Assembly: GCF_004786035.1 (NCBI RefSeq)
Contig: NZ_CP035088.1
Location: 4,600,001 to 4,664,000, forward strand
Direction: 5' to 3'
Source of the DNA: Pseudomonas viciae
Lineage (GTDB): Bacteria; Pseudomonadota; Gammaproteobacteria; Pseudomonadales; Pseudomonadaceae
Length of the DNA: 64,000 nucleotides
Shown here one piece after another: positions 8,861 to 16,845 of the stretch. The notes under the pieces are model-generated. The model worked only from the letters and a program-made list of their open reading frames with translations. It searched no databases and was not told the origin of the DNA. The position numbers and the translations under genes were made by a program. Numbering within the stretch: the first letter of the stretch is position 1; every line of letters begins with the position of its first letter.

Positions 8861-9226
8861 TCAATCGACTAACTGGCAGTGCAACGCGTTGTCCAGGCTG
8901 CGCTCGATGTTGTGCAGTACCTGAAACGAACCAAATGTCACGGCTTTGGCGCGGTGAGCCTGAATCAGCCGCCAGAAATCCTGCTCGCCGCTTTCGAAGC
9001 TTCGAAACGCCGCCTCGCCCGCCTCTCGGGTTTGCCATTGCAAGTAATTGAGGACGCGTCGGCCGTCTTCACTGGCCTGGATACTGGCACTCAGAAAGCC
9101 CTTATGGTCCCGCGCCAGGCGCTCGGTCTGCTCCGACAGGGCCGTTACCAGCGCCTGCAGCCATTGCGGCTCGATGTCGAACGCCATGAGTTGGGTGAAG
9201 CTGCGATTGTTCCTTGGCGATTGCAT
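8861..9226 (-). CDS. antibiotic biosynthesis monooxygenase (ABM) domain protein, SoxR target
   Basis: A 121-residue small dimeric ferredoxin-like fold protein of the ABM/quinol-monooxygenase family (core about residues 12-100; GFLSASIQ and NYLQWQTREAGEAAF are typical). Such proteins oxidise quinols or aromatic polyketides without cofactor. It is divergent from soxR with a perfect SoxR box in its promoter, an arrangement known in P. aeruginosa where SoxR controls an adjacent monooxygenase gene. It is therefore probably induced by redox-cycling compounds. An internal Met (residue 14) is an alternative start. Confidence 0.85.
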   Translation of the reverse strand: MQSPRNNRSFTQLMAFDIEPQWLQALVTALSEQTERLARDHKGFLSASIQASEDGRRVLNYLQWQTREAGEAAFRSFESGEQDFWRLIQAHRAKAVTFGSFQVLHNIERSLDNALHCQLVD

Positions 9227-9275
9227 GAAAGGTCCCCGATGCTCGTAAAGCGAATCTTGCGATCCGAAGGCGTGC

Positions 9276-9306
9276 AGGGTAAAACCTCTAGTTAACTAGA
9301 GGTCAA
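9276..9306 (-). promoter_or_regulatory. SoxR box and MerR-type promoter of the ABM gene
   Basis: A perfect 20-bp palindrome (9284-9303, core CCTCTAGTTAACTAGAGG) matches the SoxR box consensus. On the reverse strand it sits between -35 TTGACC (9301-9306) and -10 TACCCT (9276-9281) with a 19-bp spacer, the over-long spacing that MerR-family activators correct by bending DNA. It also lies 20 bp before the soxR start, so autoregulation is possible. Confidence 0.9.
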
Positions 9307-9322
9307 GCGAGTAATTCAGGCG

Positions 9323-9775
9323 ATGACGCAGATAAATGTCCACAAGGAGCTCACCGTCGGCCAACTGGCCGCCCGCAGCGGTGTGGCGATCACGGCCCTG
9401 CACTTTTATGAATCCAAGGGGTTGATCAAAAGCACGCGCAACCCAGGCAATCAGCGGCGTTATCCGCGGGAAGTGCTGCGCCGTGTGGCACTCATCAAGG
9501 TCGCCCAACGCCTGGGCATTCCCTTGGCTGAAATCGGCGAAGCATTGAAAACCCTGCCAGACAACCGCGCCCCAACGGCCGCCGACTGGAAGACTCTGTC
9601 GCAGCAGTGGAGCCGGGAGCTGGATGAGCGCATCAACCAATTGATGCTGCTGCGCGATCGGCTCAACGGTTGCATCGGCTGCGGTTGTCTGTCGATGGAA
9701 GCGTGCCCGCTGCGCAATCAGGCTGATGTGCTGGGCAAGCGCGGGCCGGGCGCGCATCTGCTGGGCCAGGCGTAA
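9323..9775 (+). CDS. soxR: redox-sensitive transcriptional activator SoxR
   Basis: A 150-residue MerR-family activator. The N-terminal winged HTH (about 10-80) carries HFYESKGLI and GNQRRY; a dimerisation helix follows; the [2Fe-2S] cluster motif [12 protein letters not shown] has Cys117, 120, 122 and 128, spaced exactly as in E. coli SoxR. Oxidation of the cluster activates transcription. In Pseudomonas, SoxR acts directly on transporters and monooxygenases rather than through SoxS, which agrees with the divergent ABM gene here and its SoxR box. Confidence 0.96.
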   Translation: MTQINVHKELTVGQLAARSGVAITALHFYESKGLIKSTRNPGNQRRYPREVLRRVALIKVAQRLGIPLAEIGEALKTLPDNRAPTAADWKTLSQQWSRELDERINQLMLLRDRLNGCIGCGCLSMEACPLRNQADVLGKRGPGAHLLGQA

Positions 9776-9880
9776 GACGTTCGTCGGGCCAGGAGCTGAT
9801 CCCGGGTCGCTGTCCTATAGTGGATGGGCGCAAATCGACGAAGGCTCTCTTCGCCTCCCATAACAACAAGGAGAAACGTC

Positions 9881-10339
9881 ATGGGCGTCAAATCCACTCC
9901 CGAAGGTTTCAATAACATCACGCCCTACCTGGGCATTCAAAAAGCCGCCGAAGCCATCGACTTCTACAAAAAAGCCTTCAATGCCACCGAAGTCATGCGC
10001 CTGGCCATGCCCGATGGCGGCATCGGGCATGCCGAGCTGCGGATCAACGGCTACCCGATCATGCTCGGCACGCCTTGCGATCAAGGCCCTCTGAGCAGCC
10101 CGGACCAATCGCCATCGGTGGGCCTCCATTTATATGTTGAAGACGTGGACAGCGCCTTTGCCCAAGCAATTGACGCCGGTGGCACGGTGATTTCCGAGGT
10201 CAAGGATCAGTTCTATGGTGACCGCACCGGGACGTTGAAAGACCCTTATGGGCATGTGTGGTTCCTGGCCACCCATAAGGAGGATCTGACCCAGGAGCAG
10301 ATCGAACAGCGGGCCCGAGAAATGTTTCAACAGGGCTGA
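9881..10339 (+). CDS. VOC (glyoxalase/bleomycin-resistance) family protein, PhnB-like
   Basis: A 152-residue protein with paired beta-alpha-beta-beta-beta modules of the vicinal-oxygen-chelate fold; DFYKKAFNATEV, GHAELRI and DPYGHVWFLATH are family hallmarks. The start at 9881 is supported by AAGGAG at 9868-9873; the upstream in-frame ATG at 9824 is not needed. Members bind a metal or small ligand in glyoxalases, dioxygenases or antibiotic-sequestering proteins; this PhnB-like group has no firm function. It is monocistronic, followed by a hairpin at 10368. Confidence 0.85.
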   Translation: MGVKSTPEGFNNITPYLGIQKAAEAIDFYKKAFNATEVMRLAMPDGGIGHAELRINGYPIMLGTPCDQGPLSSPDQSPSVGLHLYVEDVDSAFAQAIDAGGTVISEVKDQFYGDRTGTLKDPYGHVWFLATHKEDLTQEQIEQRAREMFQQG

Positions 10340-10367
10340 CGTGCCCCAAGGCTAACTGGCCCCCGTG

Positions 10368-10393
10368 GTGAGGGAGCTTGCTCTCTCACCACA
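10368..10393. repeat. palindromic intergenic hairpin
   Basis: GTGGTGAGGGAG-CT-TG-CTCTCTCACCAC type stem of about 12 bp with a short loop between the VOC gene and fpvG. It resembles the GTGGCGAGGGAGC family of palindromes found elsewhere in this window (54790, 62580). It may act as a terminator, although no T-tract follows. Confidence 0.6.
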
Positions 10394-10491
10394 AAAACAG
10401 GGATGGCAAACGCGAAACATTTTCTTTCATCTTCCGCTTCAGGATTTCAGTTGCTCGTTCGTCTTAATTAGATGCAGCAGACCGCGTCGGC

Positions 10492-10549
10492 AAAAGCCAC
10501 GGTCGGCTTTTCAAGGTTCATGGGATTGCGAAGCCCGTAATCCGGAACC
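10492..10549 (+). promoter_or_regulatory. structured leader before fpvG
   Basis: Two successive hairpins precede fpvG: AAAAGCC (10492-10498) with GGCTTTT (10505-10511), then GGTTC/GGATT (10515-10527) with AATCC/GAACC (10539-10549). The first has a short U-rich end like a weak terminator. No PvdS-type box (TAAAT-N16-CGT) or clear Fur box was seen by eye in the gap. Confidence 0.35.
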
Positions 10550-10574
10550 TTTCATCGAATCAAGACGTTCAATC

Positions 10575-11789
10575 ATGTCGAAGAAGTCCCGCTCCAAACT
10601 CTGGTTCCTGGTCCACAGCTGGCTGGCATTGCCCATCTGGTTTTTCGTGCTCATCGTCTGCGTGACCGGCACCCTGGCGGTGGTCAGCCAGGAGATCGTC
10701 TGGCTGGTCAACCCTGAGATGCGCGCCAGCAAACCCTCGGACGATGCGCCGCTGCTCAGCTATGACCAGGTCATCGCCGCCATCAAACAAGCCCAGCCGC
10801 AGACCCAGGTGCAAAGCATCGTGCGTCCAGACGAGTCGCATTTTGCGCTGGAGGTCGGCGTGACTTACCCCGACGGGCGCCCCGACAAGGTCTACGTCAA
10901 CCCTTACAGCGGCGTCATCCAAGGCTCGGCGCCGGCGTTCAACTTCAGGGGGTTTACCCGCGCCCTGCATGGCTGGTGGCTGGTGCCGTTCACCAACGGC
11001 TACAGCTGGGGCTGGTACCTGGTGTCCTTGCTGGGGTTGCCGTTGCTGGCCTCCCTGGTAACCGGGCTGGTGGTCTACAAGCGTTTCTGGAAAGGTTTTT
11101 TCCGTCCGACCCTGCGGATCCGCCACGGCGCACGGATCTTCTGGGGCGATTTCCACCGGCTCAGCGGTATCTGGTCGATCTGGTTCATCGCGGTGATTTC
11201 CATTACCGGCACCTGGTTCCTGATCGAAGCCCTGCTGTCGGACAATCAGATTTCCATTTCCAGCGCGCCGGTCATTCCGGTGGTGGCGCGTGAAAGTGTT
11301 CCGCTGTCAGCCGATGCTCTTGCGCCCCCGCAACTGAACCTGGACCGCGCGATCGAAATCGCCCAGCAGCGAATCCCGGGCTTGGAAGCGAGTTTCGTCA
11401 GCCTGCCCGGCAACGCCTACAGCCACTTGGAAATCGGCGGCCGCGGTTGGTATCCGCTGATGTTCCAGACTGCCACCATCAACCCCTACAACGGTGACGT
11501 GGCCGCCTCGCGACTGCTGTCGGACCGCACGACGCTGGAGTTCGTCACCGAATCCATGCGCCCCTTGCACACCGGGGATTTCGGCGGCCTCTGGATCAAG
11601 CTCATCTGGTTCTTCTTCGGTTTGGTCCTGAGCATGATGGTCCTCAGCGGGCTGCTGATCTGGACCAAGCGCACAGCCCTGGCCACCGCCAATGCCTTCA
11701 AGCGCAGTCAGAAACCCACCCGCGCAGCTCGAATTGCACGATCACCGCAGCCGTCCATCCACCGTGAATCACCGGAGGGCAACCTGTGA
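10575..11789 (+). CDS. fpvG: PepSY-domain inner-membrane reductase FpvG
   Basis: A 404-residue PepSY-TM protein: an N-terminal helix (about 10-35), a periplasmic PepSY-like region, helices around residues 145-165 and 190-215, a second large periplasmic loop, and a C-terminal helix near 350-375. In P. aeruginosa FpvG reduces Fe3+ bound to pyoverdine in the periplasm so that iron is released and the siderophore recycled. The start at 10575 is where similarity to PepSY proteins begins; the longer frame from 10365 covers the structured leader. First gene of an eight-gene block in the order fpvG-H-J-K-C-D-E-F; it overlaps fpvH by 4 bp (ATGA). Confidence 0.88.
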   Translation: MSKKSRSKLWFLVHSWLALPIWFFVLIVCVTGTLAVVSQEIVWLVNPEMRASKPSDDAPLLSYDQVIAAIKQAQPQTQVQSIVRPDESHFALEVGVTYPDGRPDKVYVNPYSGVIQGSAPAFNFRGFTRALHGWWLVPFTNGYSWGWYLVSLLGLPLLASLVTGLVVYKRFWKGFFRPTLRIRHGARIFWGDFHRLSGIWSIWFIAVISITGTWFLIEALLSDNQISISSAPVIPVVARESVPLSADALAPPQLNLDRAIEIAQQRIPGLEASFVSLPGNAYSHLEIGGRGWYPLMFQTATINPYNGDVAASRLLSDRTTLEFVTESMRPLHTGDFGGLWIKLIWFFFGLVLSMMVLSGLLIWTKRTALATANAFKRSQKPTRAARIARSPQPSIHRESPEGNL

Positions 11790-12325
11790 ATCCGTCCACC
11801 ACGGCCTCGCCGTCACGCCTGAGTCTGTTCTGGCATAAATGGCGCTTCCACCTCAACGTGTTGTTGTTGCTGATTCCCCTGGGTTTCATGCCCAAGTATT
11901 TCTCGGAAGCGGCACTGTTCCGCGGGGATACCGGGCTTGGCGAACGGGAGGTCGGCGAAGTCCAGGTCGGCCCCTGGAGCCTGCGTCTTGCCGAGTTTCG
12001 CAACGAAGCCCCCCGCCCCGACGGCCCGGCCAGGTATATGAAACATTTCAATGCGGCCCTTTGCGAACGCTGCATCGGCCAGGTCAAGGCCACCTACCTG
12101 CGTATCGGCAAGCCCCGCAGCCTGCGGGCCGCCGGGGTCATTTTCTTCGGCTCGCCCTATCGCATGGGAGCCTCGTTGCCGGTGCCGCAAAAGACCCCGC
12201 TCGACGCCGAACTGTGGATAACCCTCGAGGGCTGGGACGGCTCGATGCACCAAGCCGCCATTCCCCTGAGCCAGGCCTCTCCCGCCACCATTGCCTGGCT
12301 GAAAACCCAAGGAGCCCAACCATGA
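11786..12325 (+). CDS. fpvH: FpvH, membrane accessory protein of pyoverdine iron release
   Basis: A 179-residue protein with one N-terminal membrane helix (about 24-40) and a periplasmic remainder containing a CxxC motif (A-L-C-E-R-C-I-G, near residues 89-94). Its position between fpvG and fpvJ, its size and the translational overlaps on both sides (4 bp each) match fpvH of P. aeruginosa, which is needed with FpvG for efficient iron release. The CxxC could take part in electron transfer or metal handling; that is inference. Confidence 0.8.
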   Translation: MNPSTTASPSRLSLFWHKWRFHLNVLLLLIPLGFMPKYFSEAALFRGDTGLGEREVGEVQVGPWSLRLAEFRNEAPRPDGPARYMKHFNAALCERCIGQVKATYLRIGKPRSLRAAGVIFFGSPYRMGASLPVPQKTPLDAELWITLEGWDGSMHQAAIPLSQASPATIAWLKTQGAQP

Positions 12326-12648
12326 CCCCCCGCGCCTCTCTCAACAGCCTGGCGCTGCTGCTCTGCGCCGGTTTCGCCAGCAGCGCCCTGGCCCACAACC
12401 CGATGTGCGAATGCAAGGCCATCGACGCCGAGCAGATCCAGTGCACGGGTGGTTTTTCCGATGGCAGTGGTGCGCCTGGAGTCACGCTGGACGTGATCGG
12501 CTATGACGAAACCATTCTGGTACCGGGCAAGCTCGGCGCCGATTCGACGCTGACCTTCAAAAAACCGAACGCCGAATTCTACGTGCTCTTCGACGCCGGC
12601 CCCGGCCACGTGGTGGAAATCGACCAAGCCGATATCGAGGCCCCATGA
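12322..12648 (+). CDS. fpvJ: FpvJ, small periplasmic accessory protein
   Basis: A 108-residue protein with a cleavable signal peptide (about 1-23, ending S-A-L-A) and a mature domain beginning H-N-P-M-C-E-C-K, with a further Cys in IQCTGG, so metal or disulfide chemistry is possible. It lies third in the fpv operon and overlaps both neighbours by 4 bp. Identity rests mainly on gene order, size and periplasmic targeting as in P. aeruginosa. Confidence 0.75.
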   Translation: MTPRASLNSLALLLCAGFASSALAHNPMCECKAIDAEQIQCTGGFSDGSGAPGVTLDVIGYDETILVPGKLGADSTLTFKKPNAEFYVLFDAGPGHVVEIDQADIEAP

Positions 12649-13220
12649 ACGATCCCACCACCCAAGTCATCCGCCCCGCGGGCGCGGGCCATGAAACCCT
12701 GTATGTGTTGCTGCTGTGCCTGATCATCGTGCTGGTGGCCGGGTCGGTTGTGGCCTGGCACGGCGAAGCCGAAGACACCGGCCACCTCGCTACGAACCAA
12801 CTCGATGCCCGCCGCGATCTCAGCGCCGCCGAACAAGGCATCTATGCCGATCTGCGGGTGACCCTGGATGAAATCCGCCTGCTGCGCGAAGAACAACAGG
12901 CCCTGCCCAGCCCACAGACGCTGGCCGATGAAGGCTTTGCCCCGTTCGCCCAGGACGCCAGTTCTGTCAGCCGCGGCGGCCATGCCTGGCAGCAACTGGA
13001 AGACCGGGCCTACTTCGGCGCGAGCAGCAACTCATCCGTCGCCGGGTCGTTTCTGATGCGCATCGGCGAAGCATCCGACGCCGCTCCCGACATCTGGCTC
13101 AATCGCAGCAAGGGTTTGGCTGCCCCCGCCGTGTTGGACGATTCCGCGTTGTCCGCCGCCGGCTGGCAACAGATCGTCGCGCAATTCGACGCTGGCGTAA
13201 CCCGCCAGCACCGGCACTGA
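12645..13220 (+). CDS. fpvK: FpvK, DUF6162-type membrane accessory protein
   Basis: A 191-residue protein with one membrane helix (about residues 16-38) and a periplasmic domain with a predicted helical part (Glu/Arg/Leu-rich, about 55-90). It matches DUF6162 proteins found beside Mn/Zn/Fe-type ABC systems and occupies the fpvK position between fpvJ and fpvC. Specific function unknown; in P. aeruginosa the FpvG-H-J-K proteins are reported to form an inner-membrane complex. Confidence 0.75.
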   Translation: MNDPTTQVIRPAGAGHETLYVLLLCLIIVLVAGSVVAWHGEAEDTGHLATNQLDARRDLSAAEQGIYADLRVTLDEIRLLREEQQALPSPQTLADEGFAPFAQDASSVSRGGHAWQQLEDRAYFGASSNSSVAGSFLMRIGEASDAAPDIWLNRSKGLAAPAVLDDSALSAAGWQQIVAQFDAGVTRQHRH

Positions 13221-13254
13221 TCCCAAGCCTTATTCGAGAGAAGACCCTTCGCCC

Positions 13255-14184
13255 ATGCCTATTGCATCTCAACGCCGCCCCTTGCTGCGCCTGCTGTTGA
13301 TCGGCCTGCTGGCCTGCCTGTTCACCTCGCAGGCCAGCGCCGAAACAGCCAAGCGCCTGCGCATCGGCATCACCCTGCACCCCTATTACAGCTACGTGGC
13401 GAACATCGTCGGCGACAAGGCCGAGGTCGTGCCGCTGATCCCGGCCGGTTTCAACCCCCATGCCTACGAACCACGGGCCGAGGACATCAAGCGCATCGGC
13501 GGACTCGACGTGATCGTGCTCAACGGCGTGGGTCACGACGACTTCGCCGACCGCATGATCGCCGCCAGCGAAAACCCGAACGTGAAAGTGATCGAGGCCA
13601 ACGAGAACGTGCCGCTGCTCGCCGCCACCGGCACGGCGGCCCGAGGCGCAGGCAAGGTCGTGAACCCGCACACGTTCCTGTCTATCAGCGCCTCCATTGC
13701 CCAGGTCAATAACATCGCCCGGGAGCTGGGCAAGCTCGACCCGGACAACGCCAAGACCTACACCCAGAACGCCCGCGCCTACGGCAAGCGCCTGCGGCAG
13801 ATGCGTGCCGCCGCCCTGGCGAAGCTGACCCAGGCACCCAATGCCGAACTGCGGGTCGCCACGGTGCATGCTGCCTACGACTACCTGTTGCGCGAATTCG
13901 GCTTGGAAGTGACCGCCGTGGTCGAGCCCGCCCACGGCATCGAGCCGAGCCCCAGCCAGCTGAAGAAAACCATCGACCAATTGCGCGAGCTGGACGTGAA
14001 AGTGATCTTCTCGGAAATGGATTTTCCGTCCACCTACGTCGACACCATCCAGCGTGAATCGGGGGTGAAGCTGTACCCGCTCTCGCACATTTCCTACGGC
14101 GACTACAGTGCCGAGAAGTATGAAAAGGAAATGGCCGGCAACCTCGACACCGTGGTCCGGGCGATCCAGGAGTCCGGCGCATGA
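13255..14184 (+). CDS. fpvC: FpvC, periplasmic metal-binding protein of the FpvCDEF ABC system
   Basis: A 309-residue cluster A-I solute-binding protein (ZnuA/TroA type) with signal peptide (about 1-29). Candidate metal ligands are His42 (L-H-P-Y), His69 (N-P-H-A-Y-E-P) and a later His in VNPHTF, with an acidic ligand in the C-terminal lobe (SEMDFP). It lacks the long His-rich loop of zinc-specific ZnuA. In P. aeruginosa FpvC takes the iron freed from pyoverdine and may also bind the siderophore. It overlaps fpvD by 4 bp. Confidence 0.85.
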   Translation: MPIASQRRPLLRLLLIGLLACLFTSQASAETAKRLRIGITLHPYYSYVANIVGDKAEVVPLIPAGFNPHAYEPRAEDIKRIGGLDVIVLNGVGHDDFADRMIAASENPNVKVIEANENVPLLAATGTAARGAGKVVNPHTFLSISASIAQVNNIARELGKLDPDNAKTYTQNARAYGKRLRQMRAAALAKLTQAPNAELRVATVHAAYDYLLREFGLEVTAVVEPAHGIEPSPSQLKKTIDQLRELDVKVIFSEMDFPSTYVDTIQRESGVKLYPLSHISYGDYSAEKYEKEMAGNLDTVVRAIQESGA

Positions 14185-14933
14185 CCATCCAGGAAACCCT
14201 CACTCTGCAACGCGCTGGGCCATTGATTGAGTTCGCCGATGTCAGCCTGAACCTGGGCCGCACCACGATCCTCGACAATGTGGGGTTTCAGGTGCAGCCC
14301 GGCAGCATCCATGCCCTGGTGGGCCCCAACGGCGGCGGCAAGAGTTCGTTGATCAAGACCTTGCTCGGACAGATGCCGCACCAGGGACGCCTGAGCCTGC
14401 AATGGCCGGGTGAACCCGGTGTCATCGGCTATGTGCCCCAGGCGCTGGAGTTCGACCGAGGCCTGCCCATGACCGTGGATGATTTCATGGCGGCGATGTG
14501 TCAGCGGCGCCCAGCCTTCCTCGGCCTGAGCAAGCATTACGCCGGCGCCATCGGCCAAGCCTTGGAGCGGGTGGGCATGCAGGACAAACGCAAGCGGCGC
14601 ATGGGCGCGCTGTCCGGCGGCGAGCGCCAGCGGGTGTTGCTGGCCCAGGGGCTGATTCCGTCGCCGCAGTTGCTGGTGCTGGATGAGCCGATGTCGGCGC
14701 TGGATGAGGCCGGCATCCAGGTGTTCGAACGGTTGCTGCAGGACTGGCGTCAGGCCGGCATCACCGTGCTGTGGATCGAACATGACCTGGAAGCCGTCGG
14801 GCGCCTGGCCGACCGTGTCACCGGCCTGAACCGCCGAGTGCTGTTCGACGGCCCGCCACGCCAAACCCTGACCCCAGAGCGCTTGCTGACGCTGTTTTCC
14901 ACCCATCCACGCACGAATGGGAGCGCTGCCTGA
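14181..14933 (+). CDS. fpvD: FpvD, ATP-binding subunit of metal ABC transporter
   Basis: A 250-residue ABC ATPase: Walker A GPNGGGKSS (residues 48-56), signature LSGGERQRV (around 145-153), Walker B LLVLDEP followed by a D-loop SALDE, and the switch His in WIEHD. It energises import through FpvE. The ATG overlaps the fpvC stop, and its stop shares a base with the fpvE ATG, so translation is coupled. Confidence 0.88.
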   Translation: MTIQETLTLQRAGPLIEFADVSLNLGRTTILDNVGFQVQPGSIHALVGPNGGGKSSLIKTLLGQMPHQGRLSLQWPGEPGVIGYVPQALEFDRGLPMTVDDFMAAMCQRRPAFLGLSKHYAGAIGQALERVGMQDKRKRRMGALSGGERQRVLLAQGLIPSPQLLVLDEPMSALDEAGIQVFERLLQDWRQAGITVLWIEHDLEAVGRLADRVTGLNRRVLFDGPPRQTLTPERLLTLFSTHPRTNGSAA

Positions 14934-15832
14934 TGAGTTATGAAGCCTTTCGCTTGATGGTCCAGGGTTGGGCCTCGTCCGGTTACTTGCCCGAGGCGCT
15001 GGCCTACGGGTTTGTGGTCAATGCGTTGCTGGCCGGGCTGTTGATCGGCCCGGTGCTGGGCGGTCTCGGCACGCTGGTGGTGGTCAAGCGCTTCGCGTTT
15101 TTCTCCGAGGCGGTGGGCCATGCGGCGCTGACCGGCGTGGCGGTCGGCATCCTGCTCGGCGAACCCTACACCGGGCCTTACGGCAGCCTGTTCGGTTACT
15201 GCCTGCTGTTCGGCATCCTGCTCAATTACCTGCGCAACCGTACCGGCCTGGCGCCGGACACGCTGATCGGCGTCTTCCTCTCGGTGTCCCTGGCCCTGGG
15301 CGCGAGCCTGCTGCTGATCCTGGCGGGCAAGATCAACGTGCACATTCTGGAGAACGTCCTGTTTGGTTCGGTACTGACGGTCAATGGCAATGACCTGCTG
15401 GTGCTGGCCGTGGTCGGCTCATTGGTCATGGCCCTGGCCTTGCCGCTCTATAACCGCATCATGCTCGCCAGCTTCAATCCGCAACTGGCGGCGGTACGCG
15501 GGGTGGCGGTCAAGACCCTGGATTATTTGTTCGTGGTGCTGGTGACGTTGATCACCGTGGCGGCGGTGAAAGTCATCGGGGCGATTCTGGTGGGGGCGCT
15601 GCTGGTGATTCCAGCAGCAGCGGCGCGCCTGCTCAGCCAATCGCTGAAAGGCTTTTTCTGGTGTTCAGTGCTGATCGCCACTGTCAGCACCTTGTGCGGG
15701 ATTCTCGCGCCAATTGTGTTCGACCTGCCGATCCCGTCCGGCGCCGCGATCATCCTGGTAGCCGGCATCGCTTTCGCCCTGAGCGCCATCGCCCGTGGCG
15801 TCGTCCCCAGCCTCAAAGGGAATCTTGGATAA
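14933..15832 (+). CDS. fpvE: FpvE, permease subunit of metal ABC transporter
   Basis: A 299-residue ABC-3 family permease with eight to nine hydrophobic helices; FFSEAVGHAALTGVA and the conserved KVIGAILVGALLVIPAA region identify the ZnuB/MntB type. It forms the inner-membrane channel for the ferrous-type substrate delivered by FpvC or FpvF. The stop codon abuts the fpvF start. Confidence 0.88.
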   Translation: MSYEAFRLMVQGWASSGYLPEALAYGFVVNALLAGLLIGPVLGGLGTLVVVKRFAFFSEAVGHAALTGVAVGILLGEPYTGPYGSLFGYCLLFGILLNYLRNRTGLAPDTLIGVFLSVSLALGASLLLILAGKINVHILENVLFGSVLTVNGNDLLVLAVVGSLVMALALPLYNRIMLASFNPQLAAVRGVAVKTLDYLFVVLVTLITVAAVKVIGAILVGALLVIPAAAARLLSQSLKGFFWCSVLIATVSTLCGILAPIVFDLPIPSGAAIILVAGIAFALSAIARGVVPSLKGNLG

Positions 15833-16726
15833 ATGGTTTTTTCATTACGACAACTGACCCTGGCCGTAGCGCTGTGCAGCGTGGCCATCACCTCGTCATT
15901 TGCCAGCGAAAAAGTGCGTCTGCTGGCATCGCTGCCGGTCACCTACGGATTAAGCGAAGCCTTGCTCAAGGGCACCGACGTCAGCCTGGAACGGGCCGCG
16001 CCCGCGAATCTGCCCGGCACCCGCCAGAGCGCCTACTTCAGCGGTCGTGGTGCGCCGACATTGAGCAAACTGGCCAGCGAGGCCGACGGGGTGATCGGCC
16101 TGCGTTCGCTGTGGCCGGACGATCCGTTGTACCCCATGGCCCGCCGCAGCAATATTCGCATCGTCGAAGTCGACGCCGCCCGCCCGGTAGACGGCGCCCT
16201 GCCCGGTATCGCCGTGCAACCGGGCATGGCCGACGGCCTGGCGAGCCAGCCGTGGATGGCCAGCCATAACCTGGGACGCATGGCCGATGTGATCGCCGCC
16301 GACCTGGTGCGCCTGGCTCCGGCGGCCAAACCGAAGATCGACGCCAACCTGGCGACCCTCAAGCAACGCCTGCTCAAACTCAGCGCCGACAGCGAAAAAC
16401 AGCTCGCCAGTGCCGACAATCTGAGCGTGGTCAGCCTGAGCGAGCACTTGGGTTATTTGATCAGTGGGCTCAACCTCGACGGCATCAGCACCGATGCCCG
16501 CCCCGACGCCGACTGGACAGCCGAAGCCCTCAAGCAATTGACCGCCACCTTGAAAGACAACGACGTGGCGCTGGTGCTGCATCATCGCCAGCCTTCGGAT
16601 GCCGTGAAGGCGGCCATCAGCGAGGGCGGCAGCCGGCTACTGGTGCTGAACACCGACTCCGCTGACCCCGTGGCGGAGCTGGAAAATAATGTGGGGCTGG
16701 TCATCGCAACGCTGACAGGGGGCTGA
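15833..16726 (+). CDS. fpvF: FpvF, second periplasmic binding protein of the fpv system
   Basis: A 297-residue cluster A-I binding protein with signal peptide (about 1-24). It is more divergent than FpvC: the usual histidine ligands are poorly kept, though LSEHLGYL and LHHRQPSDAV remain in the C-terminal lobe. In P. aeruginosa the second binding protein FpvF interacts with FpvC and pyoverdine. It is the last gene of the operon; a REPIN follows 20 bp after the stop. Confidence 0.82.
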   Translation: MVFSLRQLTLAVALCSVAITSSFASEKVRLLASLPVTYGLSEALLKGTDVSLERAAPANLPGTRQSAYFSGRGAPTLSKLASEADGVIGLRSLWPDDPLYPMARRSNIRIVEVDAARPVDGALPGIAVQPGMADGLASQPWMASHNLGRMADVIAADLVRLAPAAKPKIDANLATLKQRLLKLSADSEKQLASADNLSVVSLSEHLGYLISGLNLDGISTDARPDADWTAEALKQLTATLKDNDVALVLHHRQPSDAVKAAISEGGSRLLVLNTDSADPVAELENNVGLVIATLTGG

Positions 16727-16745
16727 CGGCAGGAATGCGTTCCAC

Positions 16746-16835
16746 TGTGGGAGCGGGCTTGCTCGCGAAAGCGGTGTGTCAGGCGACATCAATGCTGACT
16801 GTACCGGCCTCATCGCGAGCAAGCCCGCTCCCACA
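16746..16835. repeat. REPIN (paired inverted REP)
   Basis: A 90-bp unit flanked by TGTGGGAGCGGGCTTGCTCG and its inverse, with a variable centre. It lies between the converging fpvF and prpF genes. This is the P. fluorescens REP type, and it has the same length and orientation as those at 20741 and 28542. Confidence 0.9.
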
Positions 16836-16845
16836 GGTAGTTATG

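Noticed and set aside
10340..10574. PvdS iron-starvation box or Fur box before fpvG
   Set aside because: Searched by eye for TAAAT-N16-CGT and Fur-type palindromes; none was convincing, although a motif scan may find a weak one.
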